This document shows positions 9,907 to 22,468 of a stretch of 64,000 nt of DNA, piece after piece; the stretch's first letter is position 1, and the number at the start of each line of letters is the position of its first letter. The notes below the pieces were generated by a model. It was not told where the DNA came from. It worked only from the letters and a program-made list of their open reading frames with translations, and did not search any database. Source of the stretch: Fredinandcohnia onubensis (GTDB taxonomy: Bacteria; Bacillota; Bacilli; Bacillales; Bacillaceae_L); contig NZ_NSEB01000004.1 in NCBI RefSeq assembly GCF_002734215.1, forward strand, positions 255,954-319,953. Reading direction: 5' to 3'. A program made the position numbers and the translations under genes.

Positions 9907-11448
9907 ATGGCAACAAAGGAATTGTATAAAATTGTGATTGTTGATGATGAAGTCTTAATTAGACAGGGGATCAAACATTATGTGAATTGGGAGGGGGAAG
10001 GTTTTCAAATTGTGGGAGAAGCTTCGAATGGAAAGGAAGCGCTTGAAATCATTGAACAAACGCAACCCCAAATCGTCATTACCGATATTGTCATGCCGAT
10101 CATGGACGGAGAAGAATTGACAAGAATCGTGAAGTCAAAATATCCAGAGATTGAAGTCATCGTCTTAAGTAGTTTCGGAGAGTTTGATTATGTTCGGTCT
10201 AGCTTTCAAAGTGGAGTTGTTGATTATATATTAAAGCCCAAGCTGGATGCTCATTCACTATTAAGCGTGCTTACTAAAGCAGTAAACAGGATACCCTCCG
10301 CAAATTCTATTGAGACAAAACAGCAGGATTACATTTCAATCAATCATGTCATTGATAAGATCATGTCAGGATATGAAACAGATTACGATCCCGAACTGAT
10401 ATCTAGGATGTTTCCCTATGACTGTTTCTATCTATTAGGGGTTGTTTTTAGTGGGAACCTTCCAAGAGTTGAACGCAGCCAAATTCAGGATCGTATCACC
10501 GGACAATTCCAATCTTTTGTAGACCAAGGAATCTATCACACGATTCCTTTTAATAAAGACGAAACCGTCATTCTTCTGAATGTAAAAAAAGACCACACCC
10601 AAAGGGTCGTCGATTTTGCAAACATGATGGCGGAAAGCCAACAGGATTCAGGATTTGTTCTAAGTGATCCGTTCGCTGACTTCTCACAGATTGGACTCAT
10701 TTATCGGGATAAGGTTTCAAAACTAATGCAATATCGATTTTATTTTCCCGACATCCCTCTTTTACGGGCACAAGATTTACAAAGAGATATACTTAACATT
10801 GAACCCTTTAAAATAGAGTGGTTCACAAATGAATGTAAGCAAGATCGTTTCCAAGAAGCTTTTAGCTATTTGCAGGATTATGTAACTTCATTTTCTACAA
10901 TCTATACAACAGATGTATTTGAGTTTAAATCATTCTTCGAACATATCATCTTTCACATGACCGTTCTTTTTGGTAATACGGAGTACGATTTCTCGGAAAT
11001 AGAGAATGCCAAGTATGAATACTTTAGGTCGATTAATGAAGCTCAATCGTCTACTGAAACAGTCGATATTCTAATGACTTTTATTGAACAAGTAAACAAA
11101 TGCTTACAATCGGAGAAGAATCAACCTATTAATTTGAATATGAAAAAGCTCCTGCAATATATTGAAGACCATTATGCGGAACCACTAAGCCTTGCTGGTG
11201 TAGCCGAGCATTTCCATTTTAATCCTTCGTATTTATCTAGCTATTTTTCTACTCATAATAAAGAAGGGTTTATAGAATATTTGAATAAGGTTCGAATTGA
11301 AAAAGCCTCACAGCTCCTCCTAAAGGATACGGCACCCATTTCAGAAATTAGTGGAATGGTTGGTTATTCGGACCATAGTTATTTCTGTAAAGTGTTTAAA
11401 AAGGTACACGGAATGTCACCTAGTAAATTTAGACGAAAAAAGAGATGA
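9907..11448 (+). CDS. AraC-family response regulator (YesN-like)
   Basis: The protein joins an N-terminal receiver domain (DDE near residue 14, phosphoacceptor Asp60 in ITDIVMPIMDG, Lys in LKPKL) to a poorly conserved middle region and a C-terminal AraC-type double helix-turn-helix (about residues 415-513: VAEHFHFNPSYLSSYF, ISGMVGYSDHSYFCKVFKK). This architecture partners YesM-like kinases and controls sugar uptake genes in Firmicutes. A TATAAT box lies at 9867-9872 but its -35 box is weak. The neighbours suggest it controls the binding protein, permeases and beta-galactosidase downstream. Confidence 0.9.
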   Translation: MATKELYKIVIVDDEVLIRQGIKHYVNWEGEGFQIVGEASNGKEALEIIEQTQPQIVITDIVMPIMDGEELTRIVKSKYPEIEVIVLSSFGEFDYVRSSFQSGVVDYILKPKLDAHSLLSVLTKAVNRIPSANSIETKQQDYISINHVIDKIMSGYETDYDPELISRMFPYDCFYLLGVVFSGNLPRVERSQIQDRITGQFQSFVDQGIYHTIPFNKDETVILLNVKKDHTQRVVDFANMMAESQQDSGFVLSDPFADFSQIGLIYRDKVSKLMQYRFYFPDIPLLRAQDLQRDILNIEPFKIEWFTNECKQDRFQEAFSYLQDYVTSFSTIYTTDVFEFKSFFEHIIFHMTVLFGNTEYDFSEIENAKYEYFRSINEAQSSTETVDILMTFIEQVNKCLQSEKNQPINLNMKKLLQYIEDHYAEPLSLAGVAEHFHFNPSYLSSYFSTHNKEGFIEYLNKVRIEKASQLLLKDTAPISEISGMVGYSDHSYFCKVFKKVHGMSPSKFRRKKR

Positions 11449-11449
11449 G

Positions 11450-13207
11450 ATGTACATGAGAATTTTACGTAATCGATTTAGACATAATAGCCTGTTTTAT
11501 AAAATGTTTCTTCTTACCATCGTGATTATAGTTACGGTTTCCTCATTGATATCCTGGACCACTTTACGCATGTCAGAGAAGTTTTTTGTCGAGCGGTTTA
11601 GTTTTAACAATAGCAAGGTGATGGATCAGATAAAGGAGAGTTTAGGAACTTTTCATTATTCGATTGTGATTGCTTCGAATAACCTTTTGCAAAACGGAAC
11701 GGTTAAGAGTTTTCTCACAGGTAATCACTCAAATCGTATGTTGGGCAGCTATTATTATCAAGTAAACTCACAATTAGAAACGATAAAATCCAGTGTAGAA
11801 GCTTATAATGTAAGCATTTTGGTCCATGGGATAAATGGTGTTATTTATGCAACGGATCGACCTGCATGGGCCTTATCAGATGAAGAGCTGCAGAATCATT
11901 TCATCACTACAGCTACACTAAAACAACCTAAAAGACTGCTTTATCATCTTGAACAACAAGAGGATGATCGATTCATTATTGCTTCAAAGGCATTCATGGA
12001 ACGAACATCAAACTATGTTTATGGATCCATGTACTTTACGATTCTAGAAGAAGATTTTCGAAAGTTTTATAGTAGCTACACGAGCTTAGGGAATGATGTA
12101 CTAGTGATGGATCAGGCGGGGACCATTTTATCTAGTAATCGGGAGGAGTTCATTGGGAAAAAAGAAGTAGAGCTCCTGGACTATGCCATCCAATTAGAGG
12201 ATCAACAAAAGAATTACATGAATACAGAATTTAAGGGCAAGGATCATATTATTATGACTGAATATAGCCCTACCCTAAATTTGTATTTGGTCAATTTAAT
12301 TGATAAACAAACAGCTTTTAAGGATATCATTGATAAAAAATCAATTGTCATGATCAGCGTACTATTTATGATCCTAGCGATTATCATTGTGTTTTTTGCC
12401 TCAAGAAGGTTGACCAATTCGTTGACAAATCTTGTAAAGCAAATTGAAAATACCCCCAAAAATGACTTTGATCATTATATACCGGTAACGGGTACATATG
12501 AAACACGTCAAATTGGTCAAGCCTTCAATTCAATGCTTGATGAGCTTCATGAGTATGTAGACAAACTTGTGCTGAGCCAAAAACAGAAACGGAATGCAGA
12601 ATTAGCAGCACTCCAGCAACAAATCAATCCACATTTTTTATATAATACGTTAACTTCAATCAAGTTCATGGTGCAGCAAGGTGGAAAAGAAGAGGCAACC
12701 GAAACAGTCAATGCGCTAATCTCACTTCTCCAAAATACCATTGGCAATATTAGTGAAACGATCACCGTGGATCAAGAAATCGATAATTTAAAAAGCTATG
12801 CCTTCATTAATCAGAAACGATATGGTGAGCGAATTCGAGTGAATTATTTTATCGGTCCGGAGTGTAACGATGTCCAAATTCCAAAACTCATTTTACAGCC
12901 ATTTATTGAAAATTCCTTTTTCCATGGTTTCAATAAAAAGAGTGGTGGGACAATTAATGTTCTCGTTTGGAAAGAAGAAGATACCCTCATTTGTGAGATC
13001 CTTGATAATGGTGACGGAATGGAAGTGACTACCGATCATAACCTACCGGATACGAAGCGCAAACAACAGATGTTCAGTGGAATCGGTGTTCGGAATGTCA
13101 ATGAACGCATCCAGCTATTATATGGGGAAGACTTTGGTGTGACGATTTCAAGTACTATCGGTGAAGGGACAAAGGTTCGTATCACACTTCCAATACAAAA
13201 AAACTAA
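11450..13207 (+). CDS. Sensor histidine kinase, YesM-like (HisK_7/8 type)
   Basis: The kinase has an N-terminal membrane helix (about residues 17-37), an extracellular sensor region of about 260 residues, a second helix near residue 300, a HAMP segment, then the motif QQQINPHFLYNTL with phospho-acceptor His395 and a C-terminal ATPase domain (FIENSFFHGF, DNGDGM, GIGVRNV). It would sense an extracellular carbohydrate or the binding-protein complex and phosphorylate the preceding regulator. The ATG at 11450 is one base after the regulator stop; ATG 11456 is an equally possible start. Confidence 0.9.
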   Translation: MYMRILRNRFRHNSLFYKMFLLTIVIIVTVSSLISWTTLRMSEKFFVERFSFNNSKVMDQIKESLGTFHYSIVIASNNLLQNGTVKSFLTGNHSNRMLGSYYYQVNSQLETIKSSVEAYNVSILVHGINGVIYATDRPAWALSDEELQNHFITTATLKQPKRLLYHLEQQEDDRFIIASKAFMERTSNYVYGSMYFTILEEDFRKFYSSYTSLGNDVLVMDQAGTILSSNREEFIGKKEVELLDYAIQLEDQQKNYMNTEFKGKDHIIMTEYSPTLNLYLVNLIDKQTAFKDIIDKKSIVMISVLFMILAIIIVFFASRRLTNSLTNLVKQIENTPKNDFDHYIPVTGTYETRQIGQAFNSMLDELHEYVDKLVLSQKQKRNAELAALQQQINPHFLYNTLTSIKFMVQQGGKEEATETVNALISLLQNTIGNISETITVDQEIDNLKSYAFINQKRYGERIRVNYFIGPECNDVQIPKLILQPFIENSFFHGFNKKSGGTINVLVWKEEDTLICEILDNGDGMEVTTDHNLPDTKRKQQMFSGIGVRNVNERIQLLYGEDFGVTISSTIGEGTKVRITLPIQKN

Positions 13208-13342
13208 AAATTTTCACAAATCCTAAAGATAATACAAGTCAATAAATGGAAGCGCAACCAACATACAAAAATATCACAAATTTACAAAAATATCGTCCTA
13301 ACTCATGCGCTCTACGTGATGATAACATAGAAAATGTAAGGA

Positions 13343-13356
13343 GGATAACGCTTACA
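13343..13356 (+). promoter_or_regulatory. Candidate CcpA cre site, sugar cluster 1
   Basis: GGATAACGCTTACA matches the cre consensus TGWNANCGNTNWCA at 13 of 14 positions (first base differs). It lies 30 bases before the binding-protein start codon. It also overlaps a small inverted repeat (TGTAAG at 13335, CTTACA at 13351). Confidence 0.55.
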
Positions 13357-13385
13357 TTAACAGACATTCTTAGGGGGATTTAAAC

Positions 13386-14672
13386 ATGAAGAAAGTATTT
13401 GCACTATTGATGGTTAGCATGCTTGTGTTGGCTGCGTGTTCTTCGGGGTCTTCGAATAGTACTGAACCGGAGGGAAGCTCAGATTCAAATGAGATTACCG
13501 TTTGGGCATGGGATCCAAACTTTAACATTAAAGCAATTGAATTAGCAAAAGAAGCGTATGCTGCTGAAAATACAGACGTCAACGTCAAGATCATTGAAAA
13601 TGCGCAAGATGACATTGTGCAAAAGCTGAATACGAGCTTAAGTTCTGGTACAACGAAGGGATTACCAAATATCGTATTAATTGAAGATTATCGTGCACAA
13701 AGTTTTCTACAAGCTTATCCAGACATGTTCCATCCACTTACTGGAACTTATAAAACAGAAGATTTTGTTCCATATAAAGTAGAAGCAACGAGTGTAAATG
13801 ACGAAAACTACGGTCTTCCATTTGACTCAGGAGTAACTGGATTATACGTGAGAACAGATTACTTAGCAGAAGCGGGCTATACGGTTGAAGATTTACAAAA
13901 CATCGACTGGGAAGAATACATTGAAATTGGGAAGAAAGTAAAAGAAGCAACGGGTAAGAGATTGCTTACTCTTGACCCAAATGAGTTAGGAATTATTCAT
14001 ACTATGATTCAGTCAGCAGGTGAGTGGTACGTTAAGGAAGATGGGACTACGCCATATATAGCTGATAATGAGGCTCTTAAAAAGTCTTTTGAGATTTATA
14101 AAGAACTTGTTGAGAACGACCTAATGAATTTTCACTCAGACTGGAATCAGTTCTTGGCTACATTTAACGGTGGAGAAGTTGCGACAGTAACAACAGGGAA
14201 CTGGATTACGCCTTCCATCAAAGCCGAAAGCTCTCAGTCTGGTAAGTGGGCTGTCGTACCTCATCCAACTCTACCAGGCATTGAATCTGTAAATGCATCC
14301 AACCTAGGTGGTGCATCATGGTATGTTCTAAATGTTCCTGGTAAAGAGAATGCAGTTGATTTCCTTACAAAGACATTTGGTTCAAATGTAGACTTGTATC
14401 AAAAATTAGTAACTGAAATTGGGGTAATCGGTACTTATACCCCAGCTACAGAAGGGGAAGCTTATCAGATAACAGATGAATTCTTTGGTGGTCAATCTAT
14501 TGTTTCAGATTTTTCGAAATGGGCTGAAGAAATTCCACAAGTAAACTATGGGATGCACACATATGCGATTGAAAGTATTTTAATAGTGGCAATGCAAAAT
14601 TATCTGAATGGACAAGACTTAGACACAGTCCTAGAAGATGCACAACAACAAGCGGAAACACAAATCAAATAA
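13386..14672 (+). CDS. Extracellular sugar-binding lipoprotein of an ABC transporter (cluster 1)
   Basis: This is a family 1 solute-binding protein of 428 residues with signal peptide and lipobox LAAC, lipidated Cys18. The body shows family features such as ITVWAWDPN, GLPFDSGVTGLYVRTDYL and a late ASWYVLNVPG segment. It would capture an oligosaccharide at the cell surface for the two permeases that follow. AGGGGG precedes the ATG. The downstream beta-galactosidase suggests a galactoside substrate, but that is inference. The gene is followed by a hairpin that may hold its mRNA level above that of the permeases. Confidence 0.9.
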   Translation: MKKVFALLMVSMLVLAACSSGSSNSTEPEGSSDSNEITVWAWDPNFNIKAIELAKEAYAAENTDVNVKIIENAQDDIVQKLNTSLSSGTTKGLPNIVLIEDYRAQSFLQAYPDMFHPLTGTYKTEDFVPYKVEATSVNDENYGLPFDSGVTGLYVRTDYLAEAGYTVEDLQNIDWEEYIEIGKKVKEATGKRLLTLDPNELGIIHTMIQSAGEWYVKEDGTTPYIADNEALKKSFEIYKELVENDLMNFHSDWNQFLATFNGGEVATVTTGNWITPSIKAESSQSGKWAVVPHPTLPGIESVNASNLGGASWYVLNVPGKENAVDFLTKTFGSNVDLYQKLVTEIGVIGTYTPATEGEAYQITDEFFGGQSIVSDFSKWAEEIPQVNYGMHTYAIESILIVAMQNYLNGQDLDTVLEDAQQQAETQIK

Positions 14673-14685
14673 TAAATTCGAATTT

Positions 14686-14748
14686 AATAGTCCTCGGAAC
14701 TCGCCGGCTTCACCTGTACGAATAATGGTGGGCTCTTCCGGGGCTATT
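14686..14748 (+). promoter_or_regulatory. Intercistronic hairpin between binding protein and permease (cluster 1)
   Basis: AATAGTCCTCGGAA (14686-14699) and TTCCGGGGCTATT (14736-14748) pair with a one-base bulge around a GC-rich inner region. No T-run follows. Similar hairpins after binding-protein genes are known to protect the upstream mRNA or reduce read-through. Confidence 0.6.
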
Positions 14749-14778
14749 CTTATATAGATAAGTAGGGAGTTGAGAGAA

Positions 14779-15708
14779 GTGATACAAGCAACTACGAAGC
14801 AGAACTTAGAGACGAAACCAAGAAAGTATAACAACAAACTCCGTTTTAAAAATGGGCTAATCGGCTGGTCGTTTATCTCAATAGCAACGGTCATGATCTG
14901 TATATTTTATTTCTATCCAATGGTCCAAGCGCTCATTCTATCTTTTCAATCAGGTGCTGGAACAAATCTGCAGTTTGTAGGTTTTGACAATTACGCGCGG
15001 TTGTTTACGGATCCGACGTTTATAACGGCTGTGAAAAATACGGTTATTTACCTAATCATCCAAGTACCTGCCATGATCATTCTGGCATTGTTTTTATCGG
15101 TTTTGTTAAATAATAAAAATTTGAAGCTAAAAGGATTCTTTCGCACGGCTATCTTTTTACCGTGTATTACGTCACTTGTCGCGTATTCGGTCGTCTTCAA
15201 ATATTTATTTAGTACAGATGGCATCATTAACAAAATGCTGATCAACCTGTCGTTCATCGCAGAACCAATTCAATGGCTAACAGATCCTTTTTGGGCAAAG
15301 GTAACGATTATTATCGCAATCACATGGCGTTGGACAGGCTATAATATGATTTTTTATCTATCTGCACTCCAAAATGTGGATAACTCTATTTATGAAGCAG
15401 CAAAGATTGATGGTGCAAATGCTTTTCAACAATTTTTTAAAATTACAATTCCAATGCTAAAGCCGATTATTTTATTTACATCGATTACATCAACCATTGG
15501 TACGCTTCAGTTATTTGATGAAGTAATGAACATAACAAAGGGTGGACCAGGTAATGCAACATTAACAATCTCTCAGTATATTTATAATCTCTCATTTAAA
15601 TATACTCCTGATTTTGGCTATGCTGCGACAGTGTCATATGCAATCGTAATTATGATCATTTTCTTCTCGATCATTCAGTTCAAAGTAGCAGGTGATAAAA
15701 ATGCATAA
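14779..15708 (+). CDS. Sugar ABC transporter permease 1 (MalF-like, cluster 1)
   Basis: A membrane protein of 309 residues with six membrane segments and the cytoplasmic ATPase-contact loop EAAKIDGANAFQQFFKITIPM. The GTG at 14779 has AGGGAG nine bases upstream; the TTG at 14770 abuts that site. It overlaps permease 2 by eight bases. No ATPase gene is present, so the pair probably uses a shared MsmX-type ATPase encoded elsewhere. Confidence 0.9.
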   Translation: MIQATTKQNLETKPRKYNNKLRFKNGLIGWSFISIATVMICIFYFYPMVQALILSFQSGAGTNLQFVGFDNYARLFTDPTFITAVKNTVIYLIIQVPAMIILALFLSVLLNNKNLKLKGFFRTAIFLPCITSLVAYSVVFKYLFSTDGIINKMLINLSFIAEPIQWLTDPFWAKVTIIIAITWRWTGYNMIFYLSALQNVDNSIYEAAKIDGANAFQQFFKITIPMLKPIILFTSITSTIGTLQLFDEVMNITKGGPGNATLTISQYIYNLSFKYTPDFGYAATVSYAIVIMIIFFSIIQFKVAGDKNA

Positions 15709-16525
15709 AATAAAACAGGCTTTCGTTTATATCATTCTATCGATTTTTACGATCATCTCTATTTTCCCATTTTTATGGATGATTGTTAGTGCAACAAATA
15801 AATCTGTTGATGTGACAAATGGGAGGTTATTGCCTGGAACACATTTGCTGGAAAACTTCCAGAACCTATTAAATTCGGTCAACCTTGTTCCAGCGTTAAT
15901 GAATTCAGCCATTATCTCGATCGCAACGACCATTTTATCTCTAATCATTGCGTCGCTTGCAGGATATGGCTTTGAAATCTACCGTAGTAAGGCAAAGGAT
16001 GTAGTCTTTAATATCTTGCTTCTGTCGATGATGATTCCTTTTGCTGCACTGATGATTCCGCTCTTCCGGATGTTTGGGACTATTTCTCAATATGCACCTG
16101 GGATTGGGATAGATACGTTAACGGCTGCTATGTTGCCAAGTATTACAACGGCATTTCTGATCTTTTTCTTTAGACAGAATACAAAGATGTTTCCAAAAGC
16201 GCTACTAGAAGCGGGACGAATGGATGGTTTAACAGAGCTTGGTGTATTCTTCCGTATCTATGTACCAACGATGAAAACAACCTATGCGGCGGCAGCCATC
16301 ATAACGTTTATGGCAAGCTGGAACAATTACCTGTGGCCACTCGTTGTGCTACAGTCACCAGAAAACCATACGATTCCATTGCTTATTTCGAATCTTGGTT
16401 CGAGTCATGCACCTGATTTCGGGATGATTATGACAACGATTGTGATTGCAACATTACCAACAGCCCTCATCTTCTTCCTACTTCAAAAGCATTTCGTAGC
16501 AGGAATGATGGGGTCCGTAAAATAA
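15701..16525 (+). CDS. Sugar ABC transporter permease 2 (MalG-like, cluster 1)
   Basis: The 274-residue protein has six membrane segments and the ATPase-contact loop EAGRMDGLTELGVFFRIYVP. It forms the second half of the import channel. The ATG at 15701 with CAGGTGA upstream is chosen over GTG 15692. The EAA loop has Gly-Arg-Met where most relatives have Ala-Arg-Ile, which is within family variation. Confidence 0.9.
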   Translation: MHKIKQAFVYIILSIFTIISIFPFLWMIVSATNKSVDVTNGRLLPGTHLLENFQNLLNSVNLVPALMNSAIISIATTILSLIIASLAGYGFEIYRSKAKDVVFNILLLSMMIPFAALMIPLFRMFGTISQYAPGIGIDTLTAAMLPSITTAFLIFFFRQNTKMFPKALLEAGRMDGLTELGVFFRIYVPTMKTTYAAAAIITFMASWNNYLWPLVVLQSPENHTIPLLISNLGSSHAPDFGMIMTTIVIATLPTALIFFLLQKHFVAGMMGSVK

Positions 16526-19633
<3,108 letters not shown>

Positions 19634-19640
19634 GTGTAGA

Positions 19641-19690
19641 GAGACAGGTCCATTGTCCCAACTTTATAATCAAGGGGTTCCTGTAACCCA
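19641..19690. repeat. GGGAC/GTCCC dispersed element, degraded inverted pair
   Basis: GAGACAGGTCCATTGTCCCA (19641-19660) is followed by a degraded reverse copy ending GTAACCCA (19672-19690). As at 9726, the pair lies just after a stop codon and directly before a terminator. Confidence 0.65.
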
Positions 19691-19700
19691 ATAAACAAGA

Positions 19701-19739
19701 AGTCGATTTCTCAGTAGAAGAGGAATCGGCTTTTTTTTG
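19701..19739 (+). terminator. Intrinsic terminator of sugar cluster 1
   Basis: The stem AGTCGATTTCTC / GAGGAATCGGCT pairs with G-T wobbles and is followed by eight Ts. It is clearly related in sequence to the terminator at 9787. Confidence 0.85.
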
Positions 19740-19813
19740 AAAAGTTTATAAGAATCGAAACGTAATCGATATAAAAGCCCTTCGACTACCCAGAAGGCAA
19801 ACTGTATTCAGGA

Positions 19814-19927
19814 TATCGGACATAAATAGGAATATATCGGACGAAGTTGAACGGATATCGGACAGAGCTTCAACTTTATCGGACATAACTTTCAATATAT
19901 CGGACGGAAAACAAAATATATCGGACA
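19814..19927. repeat. 21-bp tandem array, core TATCGGAC (inverted relative to 1-226)
   Basis: TATCGGAC begins at 19814, 19835, 19856, 19877, 19898 and 19919, exactly 21 bp apart. The core is the reverse complement of the core in the array at 1-226, so the same family occurs here in opposite orientation. Bases between cores are A/T-rich and poorly conserved. It lies in the 590-bp gap between the two sugar clusters. Confidence 0.92.
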
Positions 19928-19953
19928 AAACCTTATCGACGACTTACTTCACT

Positions 19954-19981
19954 GGGACAAGGGACCTGTCACCGTGACCCA
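19954..19981. repeat. GGGAC/GTCCC dispersed element, single copy
   Basis: GGGACAAGGGACCTGTC..GTGACCCA is a reverse-orientation single copy of the dispersed family. It lies between the 21-bp array and the promoter region of cluster 2. Confidence 0.8.
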
Positions 19982-20004
19982 CAAGCGCCCCATCCGAGCC
20001 TCAT

Positions 20005-20180
20005 TTTTACTAAAACTCACTAATCCGATACGTACACTTCACCAAAAAGAAAACTCTTTTTCTCTTTTTTACTAAACTAATAAATACCTGTAAAACCTTA
20101 CTAACACTACAATATAACCCATTTTATACCAAAATAAATTTTAGTAAAATAAATAATAAAACCGTTTACATTTAGTAAAA
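20005..20180. promoter_or_regulatory. Four TTTTAGTAAAA palindromes, likely operators of sugar cluster 2
   Basis: Copies are TTTTACTAAAA (20005-20015), TTTTACTAAA (20067-20076), TTTTAGTAAAA (20139-20149) and ATTTAGTAAAA (20170-20180). The last lies in the spacer between the -35 and -10 boxes of the cluster 2 promoter, a position suited to repression. The LacI-family regulator encoded at 29097 is the natural candidate to bind, but this is inference. Confidence 0.6.
20157..20170 (+). promoter_or_regulatory. Candidate CcpA cre site, sugar cluster 2
   Basis: TAAAACCGTTTACA matches the cre consensus TGWNANCGNTNWCA at 13 of 14 positions (second base differs). It overlaps the -35 box of the cluster 2 promoter. 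Confidence 0.6.
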
Positions 20181-20193
20181 GTCAGAATATAAT
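20165..20193 (+). promoter_or_regulatory. SigA promoter of sugar cluster 2
   Basis: TTTACA (20165-20170) and TATAAT (20188-20193) are separated by exactly 17 bp, 30 bases upstream of the binding-protein start. Confidence 0.8.
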
Positions 20194-20223
20194 GAAGGTG
20201 TCATATAAAAAGGAGGCGCAATT

Positions 20224-21465
20224 ATGAAGCTAGTAAAATTTAAATCTATTTTCTTTTTATTCATCGCAGCAATGTTACTTTTAGCGGGTTGTAGCTCATC
20301 ATCGGGGGAAAGCAGTGGTGACACTACCGAAGATGGGAAGGTAAAACTTCGATTTGCTACATGGGATGTTGGTGACGATGTTGACTTACAGCAAGAAATG
20401 ATCGACAAATTCAATGAAACTCACGAAAATATTGAAGTTGTTTTAGAAGCATACGGAAGTGAGTATGATACAAAAATCACAGCTGGTATGGGTGCGAAGG
20501 ATGCTCCGGACATTATGTATATGTGGAACTACCCACAATACAAGGATGCATTAGAGCCACTTGATTCTTACATTGAAAAAGAAGGCGCTGAATACAAAGA
20601 CAATTTCTATGAAACTCTTTGGAACTATAACTCAGCGGATGACCAAATCCTTGGATTACCAGTTGGATACACAACACATGTTGTTTATTACAACAAAGCT
20701 CTATTTGACGAAGCCGGTGTTGAATATCCGCAAGCAGACTGGACTTGGAAAGATCTTCAAGATACAGCTAAGAAAATAACAAACAAAGATTCAAAGGTTA
20801 CTGGATTTGCTTTCTCAGGAAAGCCTGACCCATATGATTTCGAAATGTTCTTATGGGGTAACAACGCAGCATACGTTGATGAAGAAGGAAACTTAAAAGG
20901 AAACCTTGATTCAAAAGAATCAGTTGAAGTGTTTGAGATGTTCCAAAACATGGCGAAAGAAGGCTATGCGATTCCAACTGAGGGTTCTGGAGCTACAGAA
21001 ATGAAATCTGGTAAAGTTGCCATGTTTGTATATGGTGCATGGGGACTTAACCCATTAACAGAGGCTGGAATTGATTATGGTGTAGTTGAATTACCGACGT
21101 TTGAAAATGGAAAAAGTGTTAGTATCTTAAGTTCTTCAGGAATTTCTATTTCTAAGAATTCTAAAAACAAAGAAGAAGCATTTGAGTTCATTAAATTCTG
21201 GACTGGCGAAGAAGCAAACAAAGCAAGAATTGATTTCGAACTACCAGTTCTAAAATCTGTTGTAGAAAGTGAAAAGCTTGAGGAACACGAAATGAAGAGT
21301 GTGTTCTACTCCATGTTAGAAAAGAGTGAGGGCTATACTCCTGCTTCCTTTATCGTAGAGGACTGGAGTCAGGTCTCCGACAATCTAAATTATGTATTCG
21401 AATCGATCTTTAACCCAAGCACAATGGTAGATCCTAAAGAAGCATTAAAGGACGCTGCTCAGTAA
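20224..21465 (+). CDS. Extracellular sugar-binding lipoprotein of an ABC transporter (cluster 2)
   Basis: A family 1 solute-binding protein of 413 residues with a signal peptide and lipobox LAGC, lipidated Cys23. MalE-like features include LRFATWDVGDD, a PDIMYMWNYPQY segment and a GKVAMFVYGAW segment. It would deliver an oligosaccharide to the two permeases that follow. AAAAGGAGG precedes the ATG. A perfect 11-bp hairpin follows the gene. It is the first gene of a unit with a well-formed SigA promoter, a cre site and putative repressor sites. Confidence 0.9.
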   Translation: MKLVKFKSIFFLFIAAMLLLAGCSSSSGESSGDTTEDGKVKLRFATWDVGDDVDLQQEMIDKFNETHENIEVVLEAYGSEYDTKITAGMGAKDAPDIMYMWNYPQYKDALEPLDSYIEKEGAEYKDNFYETLWNYNSADDQILGLPVGYTTHVVYYNKALFDEAGVEYPQADWTWKDLQDTAKKITNKDSKVTGFAFSGKPDPYDFEMFLWGNNAAYVDEEGNLKGNLDSKESVEVFEMFQNMAKEGYAIPTEGSGATEMKSGKVAMFVYGAWGLNPLTEAGIDYGVVELPTFENGKSVSILSSSGISISKNSKNKEEAFEFIKFWTGEEANKARIDFELPVLKSVVESEKLEEHEMKSVFYSMLEKSEGYTPASFIVEDWSQVSDNLNYVFESIFNPSTMVDPKEALKDAAQ

Positions 21466-21477
21466 AAAACTTAACGT

Positions 21478-21504
21478 GGTAAAGCACTTGTACAGTGCTT
21501 TACC
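21478..21504 (+). promoter_or_regulatory. Intercistronic hairpin between binding protein and permease (cluster 2)
   Basis: GGTAAAGCACT and AGTGCTTTACC form a perfect 11-bp stem with a 5-base loop. CTATTTTCT follows, so it may also terminate part of the transcripts. The same position is occupied by a different hairpin in cluster 1. Confidence 0.75.
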
Positions 21505-21535
21505 CTATTTTCTAATCTGAATAAGGGGTCATCTT

Positions 21536-22468
21536 ATGTTAAATAAAACAAAGAAAGCGAATAGCTATCAGCTGGTAAGTAGGAAAGTACCCTATTTATT
21601 TATCTCACCTTGGATAATCGGATTTTTGGTGTTCACTCTTGGTCCATTAGCTTTTTCATTAATCATGAGCTTTTTTGATTGGCCAATTACAAGTGCACCA
21701 AGCTTTGTGGGTATCGACAACTATAAAACGATGTTCACTGACGATCCACAATTCTATAAATCTTTAGCCATTACATTTAAATTTGCCGCGATTTTTGTGC
21801 CGTTAAACTTAGTTACTGCCCTAATCTTAGCGCTCCTCATTACTCAACCATTAAAAGGAATGAAAATTTTCCGTACCATTTTCTATTTACCTGCGGTTGT
21901 ATCCGGAGTTGCAATTTCAATTATTTGGGGCTGGATTTTTAACTCTGAATATGGAATTTTAAACTACCTACTTTCATTAGCTGGTATTGAAGGGCCAAAA
22001 TGGCTTGTCGATCCGAAGTGGGCAATCCTGACAATCGTTATTGCGAGTGCCTGGGGTGTCGGAACAATGATGCTTATCTTTTACACAGACATTAAAGGAA
22101 TCCCGCCAGAATTATATGAAGCAGCAGCAATTGATGGTGCGGGTCCGTTTCGTCAGTTTTTCAGCATCACAATCCCTAGTATTACACCAACAATTTTATT
22201 CAACGTGATTACATCGGTAATCGCCGCACTGCAACAATTAACCCTAGTCTTACTTTTAACCGGTGGAGGTCCGTTAAAATCAACCTATTTCTACGGACTA
22301 TACGTGTACAACAACGCCTTCAAACACCATGAATTAGGATATGCAAGTGCAAACGCTTGGTTTATGTTCATCGTCATCTTAATCTTAACGATGTTAATCT
22401 TTAAATCATCATCCACATGGGTATTTTACGAAAATGAAGTGAAAAAAGAAGGGAAGAAGAAAAAATGA
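21536..22468 (+). CDS. Sugar ABC transporter permease 1 (MalF-like, cluster 2)
   Basis: The protein has 310 residues, six membrane segments and the ATPase-contact loop EAAAIDGAGPFRQFFSITIP. The N-terminal motif YLFISPWIIGFLVFTLGP is typical of the family. It overlaps permease 2 by four bases (ATGA), showing coupling. No ATPase is encoded nearby. Confidence 0.9.
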   Translation: MLNKTKKANSYQLVSRKVPYLFISPWIIGFLVFTLGPLAFSLIMSFFDWPITSAPSFVGIDNYKTMFTDDPQFYKSLAITFKFAAIFVPLNLVTALILALLITQPLKGMKIFRTIFYLPAVVSGVAISIIWGWIFNSEYGILNYLLSLAGIEGPKWLVDPKWAILTIVIASAWGVGTMMLIFYTDIKGIPPELYEAAAIDGAGPFRQFFSITIPSITPTILFNVITSVIAALQQLTLVLLLTGGGPLKSTYFYGLYVYNNAFKHHELGYASANAWFMFIVILILTMLIFKSSSTWVFYENEVKKEGKKKK

